From: Aquatica leii
Lineage: Eukaryota; Arthropoda; Insecta; Coleoptera; Lampyridae
DNA: 64,000 bases
Assembly (NCBI GenBank): GCA_035610365.1
Contig: CM069433.1
Coordinates: forward strand, 134,186,545-134,250,544
Direction: 5' to 3'
The translations under genes and the position numbers were made by a program. The notes beneath the pieces are model-generated. The model saw nothing but the letters and a program-made list of their open reading frames with translations. It did not search any database and was not told where the DNA came from. The first letter of the stretch is position 1; every line of letters starts with the position of its first letter. Of the stretch, positions 1 through 13,479 are shown piece after piece.

Positions 1-2340
1 AGTTTCTGCGCAAATTGAAAAATTAGTTACTTTTGAAAATTATTTTCTTAAGTAATAAATGCGGTCGTTTTCTACAGTTTTAGAACTACACTAAAAAAAT
101 ATATTAACCCTTAGTCCCATGTTTTTATGATCTTTCCCTAAGGGGAACTATTCTTTGAAAAGAACAAATAGCTTTTTTATTATCTTTATATATTTTTTTG
201 TAACGTAATAAAATATTTTGTAAAAGCAGTTTAAAACAAGGCATAATTAAACAGATTATAAAAACATCGATTTTAATTTATAATTCATTTATTCACTAAT
301 TTTGTGTTTTAATTAAAAGTGGTTCATGTATCGTTTTTTGGTTAACTTTAAGTTTTTATATATACTGCACAATTAGAAAGTAGCGCCATGTACTGACAAT
401 TTAGAAATGTAATTTAAAAGTAGAAGTCACTAAAACTTTGCAGACGTTACAAAGACAGTTTTTTGTATTTATGTACTTAAAACATTTCAAGTACACAATA
501 AACTTTATTTATATTGGTGAATAGGAGTAAGTACAAATTATTTTACAAAGTTATCAGTACACCTTCATTATTAACATTTATAAAATTATTAAAAATTTAC
601 ATTTTTAGCTGTTCAAACACCGTTGAAATACGCAGTGAGCCAAAATGATTGGGACCAAGTTGAATTTCCCGCCACAAAATATATTAAATTTTTGTTATCT
701 GAAGTTGGTAGCAGTGTATTTACGAGTAAATAAATAACTAATTGTGTAATCGTACCTTTTGAGATTCAGTTTACGACTAATGACATTTATATTGTGAGTA
801 AGAGGTTTTAACAAATAAACAAAATTTTTAAATAACGAGAAATTTAACTAAACTCCATTCTTTTCAGTTCACCCAGTAAAGTCGTAATTAAAAGAGGTCT
901 TTATGACTCAAAAAATTAAAATAACATACTTATTTCACCTATTTTTTGCAGTTAAAGAAAGGTAGCTAATTTTTAGAAAATCTGTAATGCTAATCTTTAT
1001 TACACAGATTATTTATAACGCCAATATACGCCGATAATGTTCTGTCAGTTTATGTGTTAGTTTAATTTACCTTCAATTAAATTAACTGTTAATCAAACAT
1101 AAACTGTTTTTAAACCAAAGAATTTTAATATTATGTGTTGTAATTGTTCATAACAATAAATACATTTTGAATATTAAATTATTTTTTAATTTTATTCCGC
1201 AATACATATAGTAGTATAATTATCTACATTTCAATTTTAGCTTTAGACTTAAAAAGTACACAGGATAGGATCGCAGTACACTAATATCAGATCATCCATT
1301 CAAGAGCCATGGTCTTTCATTGGGTCAAATCACGTACTTACAAAATACATGAAAGTTGCGATATTCGGATTAAAACAATTATCCTATTTCATCTTAAAAG
1401 TTTGTTTTTAATTCACTGAACTATTCTTGCTACATAATGACAGCTATTTTCAAAATCTCAATATTTTATTTTATCGGTATTACAGATTACACTTACACAT
1501 ATGTTTCAAAAATCTTAAACCTTACCTTGCCTATTGAAGAGTCATGACACCTTTCCTCTCGCGATTACGACTAAACATGTAGATTTTTTGTAACGTTTTC
1601 ATTGTTAGTTGTACCTAAAAAGATATTGCGATATTGCAGTATTGTCAAGCTTAAAAAAAATTAATGAAGTTGTTTATTTATTATTTAGATTTTGTTTTAT
1701 TTTTTCAATATTATTTAAACAATTTTAAACGCTTTATTCTTAAAATGGTTTATCGTTTAGTTAATTCCTTATATTGTCTAAAAATAAACACATTGAACGT
1801 GATGGATATTGTGAAAAACGTGTACTGAATATGTGAGAAGAATCTCTGAAACAAGGCTCCAGAAGTATGGTGGTATCGAGAGTACCTGCTCGATGTACTT
1901 GTGCATCCACTTATAATTTCTATTAATGGCAATGAGAGTTGTGATGATTCTGATTTTGAGTTTTAAATACTAAAAAAAGTAAAGTTGTAAAAAATTTTCA
2001 AATTTCCGATTTAAGTAGGTACCTACATATACAGACTGTGTATAAATTGACGAAAAAACTACACGCTATAATATTCTTCGTTCAATTCTGAATCAAAAAC
2101 CTTAATGTTAAATTTGTATTATGCTTCGTATGTCTTCAGGAACCACAACATACCATTGGCAGCACTGTAAACTAGTATACGACTGTAATACTTGCCGTTT
2201 AAATTCTATACATTACGCAATATATGATTTGCTTTTCAATCGATTTGTTGTCAGAATAAAACCTAGATACATACAAATAATAATGTTAATTTAGAATATA
2301 TGTTCCAAAAGGTTTTGTTTTTAAGTTTTAATGATAGAAT
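1..2340. other. A+T-rich stretch, no gene recognised
   Basis: Only short frames between frequent stops are present on either strand. I see no motif, terminal repeat or RNA gene. A 60-codon minus-strand frame near 1750-1932 has no recognisable similarity and is best ignored. Confidence 0.6.
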
Positions 2341-2344
2341 TGAA

Positions 2345-3361
2345 ATTCATCTGTTTCTACGCATAGTTGCAACATTCAAGGTATCGTGTGGATTGGATGG
2401 TTTTTGTAACTTGGTCAGCGTCTTGAGGAGGCGTTGCATACATTCTCTCTTTAATGAAACCCCAAACAAAAAATTCTAGAGGATTGATATCGGGAGATCT
2501 CGCAGGTCATCGGATGGAACCACCGAAATCAATCCATTTATTCGGAATGTGTTTATCCAACTACTCTTTTACATTACGAGCAAAGTGAGCAGGAGCTTCA
2601 TCGTACATTTAAATCATGTTATGGCGTATTTTCAACGGCATCTCGTCAATAATTTGTTCCAATACATTGAGGTACCTATTGACATTAAGACGATTTGGTA
2701 GATAAATTGGCCCAACGATCCTGAGATTTATTATGCCCAGCCAAACGTTAATAGAAAACATTCTGCGGTAACCATATTCTATAAATTCATGTGGATTTTT
2801 ATCTGCCCAATGGTAAAGATTATGAGTATTAAATACACCATGTCAGGTAAACATAGATTCATCGTTTCAATGAGCGCCGGAGAAAGTCGCTCCTTGAATG
2901 GAAATTAAGATTACAAAAATTTAAAATCGTAATATGTTGTCGCTATCATAGAGAGGCTGAAATTTAGAAACGTGATATGGATGAAGCAGGTTTTCTTGTA
3001 AAACCAAGTAAACGGTTCTGTTATTGGGGATATTTAATGTTGAAGCTAACTGTCGGGTACTAAACGAAGGATCTTTGTTTACATCGTCTAGAATTTGTTC
3101 TTTTAGTTATATTGTACGCCTTTGACTTGGCCAACCAGTATGAGCGTTTCTCGTTATAAACGAACCAGTTTTTGCAAGTCCTTGATCCAGTCTTTGAAAT
3201 GTATTTCCTCTAGGTTGTCTTTGGTCTGGAAAACGTATCCCATACTCGTTTGCGGCCGCGTTAGCATTTCCATTACAGGAACCATATATTGTGAACATAT
3301 CGGAATATTCATTGAATGTAAAAGCTATTATGGGCGAACAAAACAAAAACAAAGAATGCAA
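2345..3361 (-). pseudogene. DDE transposase relic with DUF4817-type N-terminus
   Basis: Decayed transposase of the IS630/Tc1/mariner superfamily, of the kind widespread in insects with a DUF4817 helix-turn-helix region in front of the DDE domain. At the N-terminal end (about 3330-3110) the frame reads FTIYGSCNGNANAA and RFPDQRQPRGNTF, the usual 'Y...N...A...RFP.R..P....F' pattern. Further on, NDESMFT (about 2840-2865) carries the first catalytic Asp, DEAPAHF (about 2590-2605) the second, and RSPDINPLEFFVWG (about 2460-2500) the third acidic position. Several in-frame stops (one just after NDESMFT) and frameshifts break it, so it is not functional. The region between the HTH and the first Asp is shortened. 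I could not define terminal inverted repeats. Family assignment is by motif recall; the exact clade is uncertain. Confidence 0.8.
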
Positions 3362-5289
3362 AAAACACAGAACTAGAAGAAGGAATCAAAACTACACAAA
3401 AAATTACGAGAAAAGCAAAGGTTATACAAAAATGAAATAAGAAAGTGGAATTGCATACATAAATGTCCAAACTTGACAGATGATGCTTATGATTGAAATC
3501 TGTTCAATAGCATTAGAATGGAAAGTTCGGTTTACAACATCTCTACCAACAAATATTGAATCTAACACTTATTTATAAACTGTTATGTTAAAATTGTCTT
3601 GGTGTGATTTTCGTATCGTATAAAGCATGTTCTACATTATACATTTTGCGTCCAAATTTAAATCTAAGCTTCTATGGACTAGAAAACAAAGTTTAGTAAA
3701 AACAGAAAAAGATAGGTGATTATCTGTCTCTTTTCTGCGCGTGAACTATTATACAAACTTTACCAGAAACCTGAACCGCTTTAAGTTTTAAAAAAAAGTT
3801 TAGACGCGATAAGTTTTTTGTTTCACACTATTTTTTTTTCTTTGACAAGTTCTAGTTCATAGAAACTTGAATGTAAACTTAGACGCAAAGAGGTTTCCGG
3901 TGGTTGTGGTACACTTCGCGATTTAACGTATCCATTACCCTCCGCTGGAAACTATAACTAGAAGCACGTACTATTGGTTAATTAAACCACTTCCGAAACA
4001 TAATCTGGGGACAAGTCGTTGTTAGATAGAAATAGTGAAAACCACTCAGACGCTTGGCGCCTTTGATTACGACGATTCATTGTTTGTCGACAAGCAACTT
4101 ACTTGTGATACGATTCTTTATTTAATTATTACTTTATTTTTTTAGCGAATTTAGGAGATGATTGAAGCATGCAGATAGTTATTCTCATGCTTGGAAAAAT
4201 CGTGAATACCTTTTTTCTTGCTATTAATTTGTGTATTTGTCGAACTTAAAATAGGTGCGACTTACATATAGATATTATCACAATTAGGCACGCAGATTTT
4301 TGTTTGTACGGTTTCAATTTACGCTAAATGCGATTTGCTTTGGGTTGTAAATTCGACGTTTAACTCTGAGATTGCATATCACCTGATTATGTTATATTGC
4401 ACTACGATAACTGTATGTGTGGAGTGTTGCCTACCTACCAGGACTTCTATCAACGCCGTAACTGTGATATTTATGGAATTATGCATTGTTTACTATACAT
4501 ATATGTAATTCTGCCTGCTTACATTTTCTCAACCTCTTTTTCTCTCGTTAAAAATAAATATATTTGTGGTTATAACCAGTGCTTTGCCATATGTTCTATT
4601 TCAGTGTTAGATAGACTTAAACGGTGTCTTCCATTATAGCTCTATCTAATTATTACTATAATTCCTAAACATTATTTGCTTAGTTCCGAAATAAATAGAT
4701 TAAAAAGGTGAAACCATTTTATTCCAGTTTTTTCAAAAGTTTTTAATGGATGCATTAATGCTAACTAGATAACAAAATAATTATTTGTTGTATTATGTGC
4801 ACATACAAAAATAATTCCTTAAAAATGTTGATTTTTTCTGGAATACCTTTAAACAGTTACCATTTATGGTTTGAAGTGGGTGTAAAAAAACTTATGTAAT
4901 TGAGAGTTTTTTTTATTTTATATCTTAAAATACGTTTCGGTTTATTGCTCAATTGTAGCAAAATTTAATGACACCTTATCATGTGACAGGTAGGTGTTTA
5001 TGCTTCGGACTTATTCTATATGTAGATTTTGTTCGACAAGTGAAAAAAACACAAGTAATAATTTTAGATCAACTTTCATTTAGAGTAAATATAATATGCC
5101 AAGTTAGGCAAAAAAATTGTTTACTATTTCTACACACGTTCTGTGCAGCGCCGGAGCCATTTAACAATGATCACCTCAGATTACTTCTTCGAATAATTTG
5201 GAAAAATCGCAAGTACCACTTCTAGAAAGAGTAATAGTAGTAGGTATTGTATAAATTTGTAGATGAAAACTTCGTTACTTAATCACATT
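3362..5289. other. A+T-rich stretch, no gene recognised
   Basis: Contains open frames of 80-85 codons (4397-4639 and 4968-5225, plus strand) with biased composition and no recognisable domain. No terminal repeats, RNA genes or promoter-like arrangement are supported. Confidence 0.5.
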
Positions 5290-5541
5290 CTATTCAGTTT
5301 CAACAAAGAAAATTTCTTTTTCGTCTGTCCAAAATAGTTGTAGCTTGCAACAAATTTGTTTGTTATAAGTTTTTGAGTGGGCCTGTACACTAACTCGTAT
5401 ACGTTTTTCCCTCTTGTTATGGCAATATTTTTCATAGTGCAATCCTGCATCCAAATATTCTTCTAATTTCTGTAAAGCTGTCGCAGAATCTATCGGTACA
5501 CTGAAAATTGACTCGATATTTTCAACAGAATTTGAATTCAA
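5290..5541 (-). pseudogene. possible DUF4806-like fragment
   Basis: An 83-codon open frame. Its first half, SIFSVPIDSATALQKLEEYL, fits the start of the DUF4806 domain, an insect-expanded domain often carried by transposon-derived or poorly known proteins that begins 'fPi.s...l..lE..L'. The second half (basic, then KLQLFWTDEKEIFF) fits poorly. A second open segment lies upstream on the same strand (5669-5857), rich in Asn and Asp, with no domain. If real, this is a terminal exon or broken copy; no start, splice site or poly(A) signal can be assigned. It could equally be a chance frame. The function of DUF4806 is not known. Confidence 0.25.
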
Positions 5542-5857
5542 TTTATTTCTTCTTTCATTTCTATCTTCGACTAGTTCTGCTCAGGTGCTTTGAATAATAT
5601 TTTGTTTTTTCACAATTTTTTTAAAATAATCTGTACCGAAATAAATTTTATTATTCATATGAATACCTTCAGTATACCATACCATATATTTGCCGCAGTT
5701 CTGAAAGATGCTGTCCAGATGGAACATTTATTCTAGCCTGAGTAATTGCAGGATTAACGATTGAAGTATTATTGTCATGATAATAATGATTAGTGTTATT
5801 CTTCCTAATCGAGGCATCATCATTTTCCTTTATGAAAGCATCATTTTCTGTTATCAA

Positions 5858-8800
5858 AGCATCAACATTTTTTCTTATAACGGCGTTTATTGTATTTTTT
5901 TTATCGAATAACGTCTGTTAAGAACAAATTGAGCATTATAATACATTGAAAATAGTATTTGTTAAAACTTACTTTAAATTAGAAGGCTCAAGTAGAATAG
6001 CATAAAGTCTCACATAATGTATCAAACGACGCATACCTTGTGAGTATATGTAGTTTTCTTTTTTTGCGATGTGGCTGAGTCAGTCAGTTCTGATTAAAAT
6101 ATGACAAGGGATTCTAAATCTAAATTTTGTATTTAGTGGGATTAGATATTACCTTTTTAAAATAATATGTGGTCACGTCTTTAGGAAAAACTTTCTTTAG
6201 TATACAAATTAAAACGCATGCAATACAACAAATATTTGAAAGTTATCTAACAACATCGCGATTTGCAACGTTTCTTCCAGTCACCCTTCAATGATTTATA
6301 TTTTGACAAAGGGCGGGCATTTTGAAATACAGCGAGCTTCTTCGGGCACGGCGTTTTACAGTTATTAATTACTGGTATAGAATTAGCTAGAATGAATTCG
6401 CATAAGTTTTTAACAATTTTTCGATTTATTAGGCAACCCCATATTGATAAAGAATCTTACCTAACATATTTAAGGAAACATCATAGTAGCTAGAAGACTT
6501 TCACGATCTTGCGCTGTAATCAGTTTGTCTCAAAATGTTGCTATTATCCGTTTTACAAACATTCGGCGGCACAACAACGTTTTATAACTACTATTTTTTA
6601 TTTTATAAATATCTGGATATTATTTCATTATTGTGATTTTTTTTGACGTGTTTGTCGTTTAAATAGATTAAGGTTTTGAGGCTTGCAAAATTTAAAATTT
6701 TTATTTTGTTATTCCGGTTTTGAACTCAATGTCACTTTTCGCGACATAATAAAACTCCTCTAATATCAGAAATTTTTATTTTAGATAGAAATTTTTATAA
6801 CTCAAAAATAATTCAAGTCCGATGAATTCAGAGAATAAGATATCAACGTGAATATATTTATAGTACGTCCACTCTTGAACTTTTTACATATTACAAATTA
6901 TTTAACTGACGAACCTTTCAAATAAACATTTTTAAAACGTATTTTTTACAAGATTAATCTAAGAACAACATTGTGCTTGATTTTCACAATCTACGACTTT
7001 CAATAGACTTTAGGCGTTTTTTACATGCTCATTTCAACCCGATGGTAATTCAATAACAGTACTTTAATTGATATATAATTGATCTATGTTGCAGTCACCT
7101 TTTAGATAACTGTAATCACAAATGAGAAAAGTTGCTTTAATTTCATGTTAAGCAATGTGTTGTGGTAAACAGTGAAGTGCAAAAGTCGAACTATGGTGTA
7201 ATTTTTTGTATCTACTACATCGCAAAAGATTTTCAATTATTTTACAGAATTGTTTGAATATTTAAAATTGCAATTGAACAGCATAGATGCAACTGTGTTG
7301 TTTTTTTTTGCTGCGGTGTTGGTGTAGATATTGTAACTAAACGGTCGAAGCGGCCGTAATTGTTTTTAAAATTGAGTATAAATTTTCTTCAATTACGCGA
7401 GAGTTTTGGGCTACTGCTCAACAAGCATTCAAACTTAACCAGGAACGCTGATAAAAACAGACGCTTAACTCTAGAAGAGAAACTTTTCTTTGAGATCCGC
7501 TTTTGGTAGAACCTTTTTTCCGATACCCACACTTACAATAGCGTTTGATAACCACCGCTATACACCTGCTATTAGTCTGTGTTGTTCTCCGTTTAAATTA
7601 ACCAACGACTATCCGCTGTGTCCCGTATATTATATCGTGTTTCAATCCAACCTGCCGTGTTAAAGTTTTTCGTAACTTGAAAATATTATTTTTTGGTATT
7701 GACTACCAGCTTCCAAATGCTCTTGTGCTATTCGCGCCGCCCACACATAAATAAATTAACGTACTAATATATTGCTAGAGCCAAGGTGGCTTAGAATTCA
7801 TTAAGATGTTTGACACCTCTATTATTTGAATTTCTTTCTAAACGTGTCCTTTATGAGTAATAATTCACTAACACAATTCACTTTTAGCATCACACACTTA
7901 AATTCAATCAGCTTGATTTGTTTTTAGACATAGTTTTGTAACACTTCGTATATTGCAGCCACCGCAATTAAAATTCCACCGTGACTTTTTTGAAAACGTA
8001 GTCATTGGAAATAAATACAAGTGGTCAACACCCGCAGTAAGTTCAATTAATTGAAAATATCACGTGGTTTAAGTTATCGACTTTAGCAATCACAACAAAA
8101 ACTTACCTGAGTGAGGTCCTAATTAATAATCTACCTGTTAAACTTATGTTAATTATTATTAGTTGTTCAACGCTTTAAATCCGACATCTGCTGATCTGAG
8201 CTACCGGGAACGTTACAGTATTAAAAAAATTCTTTTGTATAAAATGCCAAAATAAGAAGGGCAATTTTTTTGTAAGAATCATTTTAAATATTTTTTTTTG
8301 GTTTATGCTGATTGCAAGTGCCAATTGCGTTTATTTTTGTTTTATTCAAATGAGTTTTGGTAAAGATTACGTGCACTTTCTTGGCATTTTGGGCTTGCGG
8401 AGGCTACAATAGGAATTTCTGTCTTGAAGTTATTTGATATGCTTGACAAAAGCAGTTGTGGTATCATCGGAAGACCAACTGTAGTATTGTCACTCACAAC
8501 GCCAACGTTTCCATTATTTGTTTGTGTGTTTTAATGTTTTTATGCGGGATGATGCGAAACTTAACCTGCCAGGAACATATTTTGTTCATTGTGAGTTTAT
8601 ATATTATTGAAGTTATTGATCATATCACATTGCTTCTGCTGAGTAATGAATTTTAAAGCATTGAAGTACTGCACATTTACAACTGACATCAGATTCGTAA
8701 CTATAACTCATGTAACTTCGTTTAGTTGTTTTACCGATACTAAATTTAAGACAAAACACACGACTAGGTACAAAACATTAAAAATTTATAATAATACTAA

Positions 8801-9328
8801 TAATCAACACTGTGTACTCGCTGGTCGAGCTATTACATTACATAAAGTAGAATTTTCAATCTGGACCATCTTTGTGATACGTAGTACATTCTGTAAACCT
8901 AGATTACAGTTAAGAATTTGATCTTACTTTAATATGCTAATTGCATTTATCTTAATATGTTGAGAAATACTGTAAGTTTTTAATAAATACAAAAATAAAC
9001 CAAAAGATCTATATGTAAGTCATTGCCACAAAAAAAACATTGTCGTTAAAAATCAATTTTTTTCTGTTTTTTTTGTAGTAAAAAATTTTAACCAGTAATA
9101 TTCTACATCTATTTAAAAAAAACTGTTGTGGTCAGCACACGAATTTTCTATAAGGAATATTTTTTAAGGTTATCTTGTCATAAAACCAAGTGATGTATAT
9201 ACACGTTTATAATGGTTTTCTAGCAGGCTATAATTTTTTTGAAATTTTTTTATTCGATTTCATTAAGATCATATCGACTACCCCTTATGTTTGTGCGCCT
9301 TGATATTACTTACCCCTTTAGTAAATCA
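5858..9328. other. A+T-rich stretch, no gene recognised
   Basis: Frames at 8456-8656 and 8646-8921 (plus) are short and have no recognisable domain. The stretch around 7300-7650 is a little richer in G+C than its surroundings, but I see no coding pattern in it. Confidence 0.5.
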
Positions 9329-9672
9329 GTAAAAAAAAATCGTCGCAGGCAGGATTCGAAACTACATGATATTTGTGAATTAATTTTAAATCACAAATTA
9401 AATATCTGATAAACTGTTAATGTTAGATTTTTTTTTATTTGAATAAATTGTTAGGAAGACTTATTTCTATAAGAAACTGTAAAAATAATTCGAATAATTT
9501 ACATACGTACAGAATTATATAAGAAAAATTGTTAAAATGGCGGTTATACCCATTTCCGGTTTCTTTATCAAACCCATCTTTTGAGACAGAGCAGAGAGAA
9601 TATAAAAAGCCAGGTCCATGCCAAATTTCAGGTTACTAGGACTTTTGGTTCGAGAGTTATCGTGGGTACATC
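9329..9672 (-). repeat. interspersed repeat, copy 1 of a tandem pair
   Basis: About 344 bp that recurs at 9792-10128 with clear similarity throughout (shared blocks include TCGTCGCAG.CAGGATTCGAA, GTAAAAATAATTCGAATAATT and TTCGAGAGTTATCGTGGGTA). Read on the minus strand it ends in a tRNA-like B-box (GGTTCGAATCC in the sister copy; slightly changed here) followed within about 15 bases by a T-run. That suggests a tRNA-related, SINE-like element, but I see no A-box. The strand is inferred from the B-box. Confidence 0.6.
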
Positions 9673-9791
9673 CAAAGATAATTTAAATAAGATGCAGCAC
9701 TCCGTATATAAACAAGTCAAAAGAATATAGATAAAAATTGTTATTTTTTAACATATCTTGCTTTCTCTTCAAGATATGGAACTTTTTTCTA

Positions 9792-10128
9792 AAAAAATCG
9801 TCGCAGACAGGATTCGAACCTAGGACTATATGGAATTCACTTTAAATTAGAAATCAAATATGTAATAAACTTTTAATGGTAGAAAAAAATGTATTGGAAT
9901 AAATTGTTAGGAAGAATTTAACTCTATAAGAAACTGTAAAAATAATTCGAATAATTTACATACGTACAAAATTATATAAGAAAAACTGTTAAAAATGACG
10001 GATACGCCCACTTCCGGTTTTTTTATCAGACCCATCTTTTGATACAACCGAGACAATATGTAAAGCCAGCTCCATACCAAATTTCAAGTTATTAGGACTA
10101 TTGGTTCGAGAGTTATCGTGGGTACATC
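9792..10128 (-). repeat. interspersed repeat, copy 2 of a tandem pair
   Basis: Second copy, about 464 bp downstream of the first in the same orientation. On the minus strand it carries an exact B-box consensus, GGTTCGAATCC (9810-9820), then CTGCGACGA and a run of seven T, which would serve as a Pol III terminator. After the conserved end GAGAGTTATCGTGGGTACATC comes about 135 bp of unshared sequence that finishes in a hairpin at 10245-10263. Confidence 0.6.
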
Positions 10129-10244
10129 GTTACACACAGACAACCAAATTTTTTTTTGTCAAAAATTTATTTTTCTGATTCAATAGACTTTAAAACGTAA
10201 AATTATGCAATAAAATTTTGTTGAAAAAAATTTGCGATCGCTAT

Positions 10245-10263
10245 ACTTTCCTTATAGGAAAGT
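10245..10263. repeat. perfect 8-bp hairpin, ACTTTCCT-TAT-AGGAAAGT
   Basis: Eight-base stem with a three-base loop, followed by a short A-run. Its position after the second repeat copy suggests that it is the end structure of that element. A Helitron end is unlikely because no CTRR motif follows at the expected distance. Confidence 0.6.
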
Positions 10264-10344
10264 AAAAACTGTAATTGAATGAAGATTGTGATTCATTGTA
10301 GAAATTTGAAAATCTATAATTCAAATTACATTAACACACGTTTG

Positions 10345-10880
10345 TTTACCTGGAATTAGTATAAAATTTATGTGGGTCAAAGCCCATAATGGTTTTTTTT
10401 AAACATAGAAGTGGATAAATTAGCAAAAGAAAGCGCTATCAATGGAAGAACAGTGCCGTTATACCTAAACCTAGAAGACTGCATAAATTTAAGAAAATCC
10501 GCAACAAGAAAGAATTGGGAAGATTATTACAAACGTTACTGTATGGAACATCCTACGCAGTATACTTTAATACAATCAAAAATACTTATTAATAATTGGC
10601 ATAATTTTACTAATATCTCTAAAAAAATACACAACGATAATCAACATTTTGAAGTTTGGACACCGCTGTTTTCCATCTTATTTAGCACGATTAAAAATTA
10701 TTCTATCTAGTCTCTGTGAAAACTGCAAACTGGAAGGAGATTTAAATCATTTATTGTTTAACTGCAAAAAACATAATAGCATGTGATCGACTGTACCAGA
10801 ATCTAACAAACGTTGAAGGTGTTTATGCCCCAATAAATTTAAAATATGTGTTAAGTGTTAACAACAAGAAGATTTACTAG
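10345..10880 (+). pseudogene. LINE ORF2 C-terminus: RNase H end and zinc motif
   Basis: Tail of a non-LTR retrotransposon polyprotein of the Jockey/R1/I type. The first segment, WVKAHNG (about 10370-10390), matches the last RNase H strand ('WVkaHvGi.GNe.AD.lAK'). After a one-base shift DKLAKESA follows (10411 on). The frame then runs about 100 codons and, after a further break, reads CENCKLEGDLNHLLFNC (about 10716-10766), the C..C....H....C zinc motif that closes many such ORFs. No endonuclease or reverse transcriptase is present upstream, so this is a 5'-truncated insertion or an isolated remnant. Frameshifts and later stops show that it is dead. I infer the group from these two motifs only. 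Confidence 0.7.
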
Positions 10881-13479
10881 TGTATAATTTATTTTATATC
10901 AGAAACTAACTTTATAATATAAAAATAAGTGAAAAAGTGTAGTGACTGCATAGTGTAATACCAGAAGTCAAAAAAAAGTTTGTTTACAAATATAGAATTT
11001 TTTTTTACTAATTTTAGGAGTTCGTTCACTCGTGTCAAACAAAAAATTAGTACACAATATTTTAATAAATTCAGTAAATAAACGCTTGTTACAGTAAAGA
11101 TTCTTTTAACACAATTACTAGTTGATATATGTTCGGTAAGAATGAAAAAATTGCGGAAATGTTCTTTTTCAAAATTAAAAAAGTAGTAGGTTTTACTACA
11201 GTTGCTGTATTATAAATAGTAGTAAATACAAATAAATGTTTCCTCAATGTGGAGGTAGGAATTTGATATTAGTACGACGTCGATAATCAGGCGTCGCGCC
11301 AGTTGGCAAAATGCCGGCACAGTTTGTTTCTTTTCTTATCTTTAATCGGTGTTGGACCCCTACGTTTATTACAACCTCATTTGTTATTGTACTCGCGGTT
11401 GAATAATTAAATTTTTTATTACTAATAAATTAATTTTGGCGTTATGCTGTAGTTAAATACATTCTTTTGCCTTAAAAGTAATTTGTACGAATCATTTTAT
11501 CCTTTTTTTTTGTAATATAATTAGGTCACTGACGTTTACAAATTTACTTAAAAGCTTTGAAAGTTTTTAAGCAAACAATCGTATGATGACAGACGACTCT
11601 TATTATTCTTTAATAATCAACAGTAATTTAAGTTATTAAAAAGCCATAAAAACTTTTTAAGTTATGTAAAGTTAGTTATCGTTGTTAGATGTTTAACAAA
11701 TAATAAAAACTTTTACAAATGTAATAAAACATAGTGCTTTTATGTAAAACGACCAAAGTGTTACTTTATTTGTTTGTAGCTTGTCGGCTTATTTATTTAT
11801 TTGTTTTGTAGTTTGTAGGCTTAACAGCTTTTATTTACTAAATACAAAATCTAATTAATTATCGATAATGTTTACAATATCGTTCAAATATTATATTTAC
11901 TGAAATCATTCTTTACACGAATGTCAACATAAAATTACATAGTTTATGATTTTTATGTAAAATAAAATCGTAGTTACGTGTATTCTACACGTTCTAGACA
12001 TTTGACAGTAAAAACAGTTTAATTGATTATATTACGCAATGAATGCAGCTGAAGAATTATTGTAAAGAATAAAAAAATTGTTCGTTATCAGATTTTATAA
12101 TCTCAACAACCACAGTGCAAAAACATAATGCAAACATTTTTTGCAATAACTTCATTGTTTGTTAACTAGTGCACTACGCTGTTGTGGTAACGTAGATAAT
12201 TTTCATGCTACGACATCTAAAATTGTTTTTATTAACTTCTTTATCTATTACTTAGTTGCTTTGTTTACGGCGCTACATATAGTGTAATGTTGCGATTGCT
12301 AACTCAGGAAATATACAAACACAGTTTTTTTATGAACACAAACTTCTTTAGCTACGTATAAATTTAAAATTCACGCTTAAAAGGAAACATTTACACTAAG
12401 GAGGAATAAGAGACAAGTCAATATGAAACAAGCCTTGAATGCAAGAAAGAAACGGGCAACATATTGGGCCTTAAGAAATTAAAATAGGCGAAGGCGCCGG
12501 TGCCGGTTCGACGGACCGAGAGATAGGTGTATCTTGCATTACTTTATACATATGTATAAGGCTTGTGGAAAACAATCAATACTGTAATGCAATGCAATAA
12601 AGATAAAACTGTTATGATAAATTATCAAAAAATTTTATTTTTTTACTTTTTCTATTTTAGAAATTTGTTCCTTGTCGATGGTTCTTTGAAAAGGCAGTAG
12701 ATGAAATACGGTTCTGGGGTTGTTGACAAAATTACCGCCTCTTTTTCTATTTGTTCTTGTGATCCATCTTGTCTTTTTTGGTAGGTATAGGATGCGGCTA
12801 ACATTTAATGCTTTCGTTTGTTGTCTGTTTCACTGTAGCACTCCGATACTTTTGGAAAAAGTCGTTTTGGCTTTAGTTCTAAGTCGTTTTTTTGTCTGAT
12901 GGGTAATGCGTAGATTGTCAAACTCTTTTCAATTATCTCACTCAGCAATTTTAATTATAAGAAGTAACTTTTAATTTGTTTTCTTAACAGGTATTTCAGG
13001 GGTTGTTCTACAAACTGCTTCTTGTATTAGTCATTGCCAATTCTCTGTTTTCTATAGTTTTAAAATCTAGTTCGTTACTTAACATTGTTGTTATATTAGT
13101 AAGTATCCTCCGTCGGTCAGTCAGTATGTTGGTATGTTAATAAATGAGTTGAAGTTTTTGAACCACTTAATATAGAATTTTTCGTTTACCTGGAAGTGAT
13201 AGTGCAGAGCCCCATCGTGTATGCTTCAAATTGTAGTCTTCACCAGCCAGAAATCTGCTTCCAAGTGAGTGAAAAAAATGTATAAAATATTCTTTGTTAA
13301 ATAATTTAGTGAGCGATATACGGCTAAAATCGTTAGTATGTCAATCTTTTTGTTGATAGTGTTTATTTTATTTTCTTATGATGATTGTTGATACGCCTTT
13401 TGCGAATCTATCTACGCCCGGACTATTTATTGTATGAATGAAATAGTTTCAAGGATGGTTTTGTTTGAACAGTGCAAGA
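10881..13479. other. mostly featureless stretch with a weak coding-like zone
   Basis: No gene is supported. On the minus strand between about 13270 and 12640 there are two stretches of about 50 codons without stops in one frame (including LPIRQKNDLELKPKRLFPKV), unusual for this base composition. They lie downstream of the Ty3/gypsy RT relic and could be the eroded rest of that element, but no integrase or RNase H motif can be picked out. A short G+C-rich patch lies near 12490-12525. Confidence 0.4.

Noticed and set aside
9801-9830. tRNA gene around the GGTTCGAATCC B-box
   Set aside because: No A-box, anticodon arm or matching acceptor strand can be found upstream; only a T-arm-like end exists.
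10245-10263. Helitron 3' end
   Set aside because: A hairpin is present, but no CTRR end follows at the usual distance and no Helitron 5' end was seen.
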